A stretch of 64,000 nt of DNA from Pseudomonas sp. PSKL.D1 (GTDB lineage: Bacteria > Pseudomonadota > Gammaproteobacteria > Pseudomonadales > Pseudomonadaceae): NCBI RefSeq assembly GCF_028898945.1, contig NZ_CP118607.1, positions 1,970,001 to 2,034,000 of the forward strand. The letters run 5' to 3'. The position numbers and the translations under genes were made by a program. The notes under the pieces were generated by a model. The model searched no databases. It had not been told where the DNA came from and was given only the letters and a program-made list of their open reading frames with translations. Shown here one piece after another: positions 62,192 through 64,000 of the stretch (its first letter is position 1; every line of letters begins with the position of its first letter).

Positions 62192-63187
62192 ATGAAGGCA
62201 AAAACTGACAGCCGTGCGAGCCTGGAGTTTGGCTTGTTGCTTTACCCGGGCGTGCAATGGGCAGCCGTGCATGGCCTGACAGACCTGTTCCAGGTGGCCA
62301 ACCGGGTGGCGGCCGAGTTGGGTGCCATGCAGTTGCCTGTGCTGCGTGTCAGCCATTGGCGGGCCGATGACGCGGGAGTGTTGCAGGTGGCAGAGGACAG
62401 CCTGCCCGGCGCCTCCCACAATGTGCGCGTGCTGATCGTCCCGCCGAGCCTTGAGTCTGCGCCGCCAGACGGATTGCTTGCGCGCCACCGCGCCCAGTTA
62501 CGCGAATGGCATGGCCAGGGCGTCGTGCTGGCGTCTGTGTGCATCGGGGTGTTCTTCATTGCCGCCAGCGGCCTGCTGGACGGAAGGCCCGCCAGTTCGC
62601 ACTGGAATTATGAATCGGTACTGGCCCAGCGTTACCCCAATGTGCGCGTGCAGGCCAATCAACCCTTGCTTGACGAAGGGGACATCATTACCTCGGCGGG
62701 CCTGATGGCCTGGACTGAACTGGGCTTGCGCCTTGTAGATCGCTACCTGGGCGGCTCGGTGTCTTGGGAAACGGCCCGTTATCTGTCGGTTGAACCTGTG
62801 GCCGCACCTTTGCCCGGGGCGCTTTTCAGCCCGCGCCTGGAACATGGCGACGAGGCGGTACTGAAAGTTCAGCACTGGTTGCAGGCCAGCAGCGCACGCG
62901 ACGTCGATGTTGCCGCAATGGCAATGCGTGCCGGGCTTGAGGAACGGACGTTTTTGCGCCGTTTTCGCGCTGCCACGGGGTTGAAACCCACCGAGTATTG
63001 CCAGCAGGTGAGGGTGGGGCGGGCTTGCCGTTTGCTTGAATTTACCCGGCGTACTGTCGAACAGATTGCCTGGGGTGTCGGGTATCAGGACGCAGGTGCG
63101 TTTCGCAAGGTGTTCCAGCGCATCACCGGCATGACCCCAAGTGACTATCGGCGCCGTTTCGCTTTGCCGGGCCAAGTGATGCCTTAG
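62192..63187 (+). CDS. GlxA-family AraC-type transcriptional regulator (DJ-1/PfpI domain)
   Basis: About 331 residues: an N-terminal DJ-1/PfpI-like domain ([37 protein letters not shown] with the cysteine at the usual elbow; [19 protein letters not shown]) and a C-terminal AraC DNA-binding domain ([40 protein letters not shown]). ATG 62192 lacks a ribosome site; GTG 62168, eight codons earlier, is an alternative. Likely regulates the divergent hydrolase. Its end overlaps convergent soxR by four bases. Confidence 0.88.
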   Translation: MKAKTDSRASLEFGLLLYPGVQWAAVHGLTDLFQVANRVAAELGAMQLPVLRVSHWRADDAGVLQVAEDSLPGASHNVRVLIVPPSLESAPPDGLLARHRAQLREWHGQGVVLASVCIGVFFIAASGLLDGRPASSHWNYESVLAQRYPNVRVQANQPLLDEGDIITSAGLMAWTELGLRLVDRYLGGSVSWETARYLSVEPVAAPLPGALFSPRLEHGDEAVLKVQHWLQASSARDVDVAAMAMRAGLEERTFLRRFRAATGLKPTEYCQQVRVGRACRLLEFTRRTVEQIAWGVGYQDAGAFRKVFQRITGMTPSDYRRRFALPGQVMP

Positions 63188-63636
63188 TGCAAATGGGGCC
63201 CGGGCCCTTCCTCGGCCAGATGGTCTTGCCGATTGCGCAGCGGGCACTCCTTGAGCGACATGCAGCCGCAGCCGATACAACCGTCCAGTTGGTCGCGCAG
63301 CCTCACCAAATCTTCAATGCGCCGGCTGAGGTCATCGCGCCAACGTGCCGACAGCTGTTGCCAGTCCTCGGCCGTGGGCGTGTGGTCGTTGGGCAGCGTG
63401 GCCAGGGCGCTGGCAATGTCGGCCAAGGGGATGCCCAGGCGCTGGGCCATTTTGATCACGGCAACCCGTCGCAGCATGGCGCGAGGGTAGCGGCGTTGGT
63501 TGCCGGCATTGCGGGTGCTGCGGATCAGCCCCTTGGTTTCGTAGAAGTGCAGGGCGGTCACGGCCACGCCGCTGCGCGCAGCCAGCTGGCCGACGCTAAG
63601 GAGTTTGTCCTGAGGTGCGCGCGGTTTGTCCGGCAT
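63184..63636 (-). CDS. soxR: Redox-sensitive MerR-type activator SoxR
   Basis: A 150-residue SoxR: MerR helix-turn-helix ([20 protein letters not shown], then [20 protein letters not shown]), dimerisation helix, and the [2Fe-2S] cluster motif [12 protein letters not shown]. SoxR is activated by redox-cycling compounds and turns on promoters with an over-long spacer. In pseudomonads, which lack SoxS, it directly activates a small regulon that includes a monooxygenase gene beside soxR, exactly as found here. Confidence 0.95.
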   Translation of the reverse strand: MPDKPRAPQDKLLSVGQLAARSGVAVTALHFYETKGLIRSTRNAGNQRRYPRAMLRRVAVIKMAQRLGIPLADIASALATLPNDHTPTAEDWQQLSARWRDDLSRRIEDLVRLRDQLDGCIGCGCMSLKECPLRNRQDHLAEEGPGPHLH

Positions 63637-63649
63637 GTGGGAAAATTCC

Positions 63650-63680
63650 TTGACCTTGAGTTAACTCGAGGTTTTACCCT
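63650..63680 (+). promoter_or_regulatory. SoxR-dependent promoter with 19-base spacer
   Basis: -35 TTGACC (63650-63655) and -10 TACCCT (63675-63680) are separated by 19 bases. The SoxR box CCTTGAGTTAACTCGAGG (63654-63671), palindromic except for one base pair, fills the spacer. Over-long spacing with a central dyad is the hallmark of MerR/SoxR-activated promoters. It reads toward the monooxygenase gene. Confidence 0.88.
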
Positions 63681-63723
63681 GCTGGCCATCGCGCTGCAAG
63701 CGTACGGAGCAAGGAGAATACCC

Positions 63724-64000
63724 ATGACGGCCATGCCGCATTCCCTGTGGTTCACCCAGATGATCGAGTACGAAGTGCCTGCTGCCCGCCAGGCGGCGCT
63801 GGCCCAGGCCTTGGTGTTGCGTAGCGAGCAACTGGCTGCGCGGTGCGAGGGCCTGCAAGGGGTGAGCATTCAGGCAAGCGATGATGGCAGCCGAGTGCTG
63901 CAGTATCTGCAATGGCACTCGCGCCAAGCCTGGGAGGCTGCCGCGGCTTGCTTTGTCGAAGAGCCGTTTCTCGAGTTGCTGAGCCGTCACCACGCACGCG
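63724..64000 (+). CDS. Antibiotic biosynthesis monooxygenase (ABM) family protein, 5' part
   Basis: The open frame from ATG 63724 to the window end covers 92 residues (MTAMPHSLWFTQMIEYEVPA at the start; VLQYLQWHSRQAWEAAAACF later), the pattern of a small ABM-type ferredoxin-like fold: strand, helix with RSEQLAARCEG, strands, then a helix. AAGGAG lies eight bases upstream. The gene is cut by the window edge. The SoxR promoter in front marks it as a SoxR target; ABM proteins of this type are thought to detoxify redox-active quinones or phenazines. Confidence 0.82.
   Translation, partial: MTAMPHSLWFTQMIEYEVPAARQAALAQALVLRSEQLAARCEGLQGVSIQASDDGSRVLQYLQWHSRQAWEAAAACFVEEPFLELLSRHHAR

Noticed and set aside
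1..64000. tRNA, rRNA, CRISPR arrays, insertion sequences, prophage genes
   Set aside because: Scanned for cloverleaf/CCA ends, regular spaced repeats, transposase motifs and integrase genes; none seen. The short repeats present are REP palindromes, not CRISPR repeats.

Overview
The window reads as chromosome of a Pseudomonas, most likely of the P. putida group. Evidence is the GntR-prpB-prpC-acnD-prpF-prpD methylcitrate locus, AcnB, a DksA2-type protein, the fused PhaAB cation/proton antiporter operon, SoxR beside a small monooxygenase, and many palindromic REP pairs built on the core GCGGATAAATCCGCTCCTAC. Species assignment is inference from protein recognition only. I found no rRNA, tRNA, CRISPR array, insertion sequence, phage or plasmid gene.

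Layout. 1-3710 (minus): the 5' part of pabB, then a three-gene operon of a retropepsin-like 'zinc protease', an inactive transglutaminase with seven membrane helices, and a RimK-like ATP-grasp ligase. 3783-12509: a FCD/GntR regulator with three TGTCGACA palindromes, then prpB, prpC, acnD, prpF and prpD, with REP pairs in the gaps. 12610-17733: acnB with a terminator, a DUF1289 protein, queD and a patatin-like phospholipase. 17888-21738: two PepSY proteins, a response regulator, a sensor kinase and an HPP/CBS membrane protein. 21712-27244: a LysR regulator divergent from prpE, then a lysine decarboxylase and a small unknown gene. 27401-30998: a ChrR-type flavin reductase, phnX and phnW, and their likely LysR regulator.

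31009-41243 is the most unusual part. An AraC-type regulator precedes two tandem giant paralogues of 1531 and 1479 residues. Both have a DUF6543 ('dermonecrotic toxin') type N-terminus, a central hydrophobic segment like a toxin translocation region, leucine-rich repeats and a C-terminal NEL-type (IpaH-like) E3 ubiquitin ligase domain. The first keeps the catalytic Cys-x-Asp; in the second the aligned residues are Asn-x-Asn, so it looks like a catalytically dead partner. A third giant DUF6543-like protein of 1507 residues lies at 46963-51486 on the other strand, beyond a five-gene catabolic operon.

41370-46926 is that operon: acyl-CoA synthetase, 3-hydroxyacyl-CoA dehydrogenase (SDR), thiolase, acyl-CoA dehydrogenase and enoyl-CoA hydratase. 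It fits breakdown of 2-methylbutyryl-CoA from isoleucine. Its products would be acetyl-CoA and propionyl-CoA, and propionyl-CoA (also made by PrpE) feeds the methylcitrate cycle encoded earlier. 51763-53731 holds a DksA2-like regulator and four small unknown genes. 53743-59800 is the seven-subunit-equivalent pha/mrp antiporter operon. 59951-64000 holds an EamA transporter divergent from an XRE-cupin regulator with two operator-like palindromes, an isochorismatase-type hydrolase divergent from a GlxA-type regulator, and soxR with a SoxR-type promoter in front of a truncated ABM monooxygenase.
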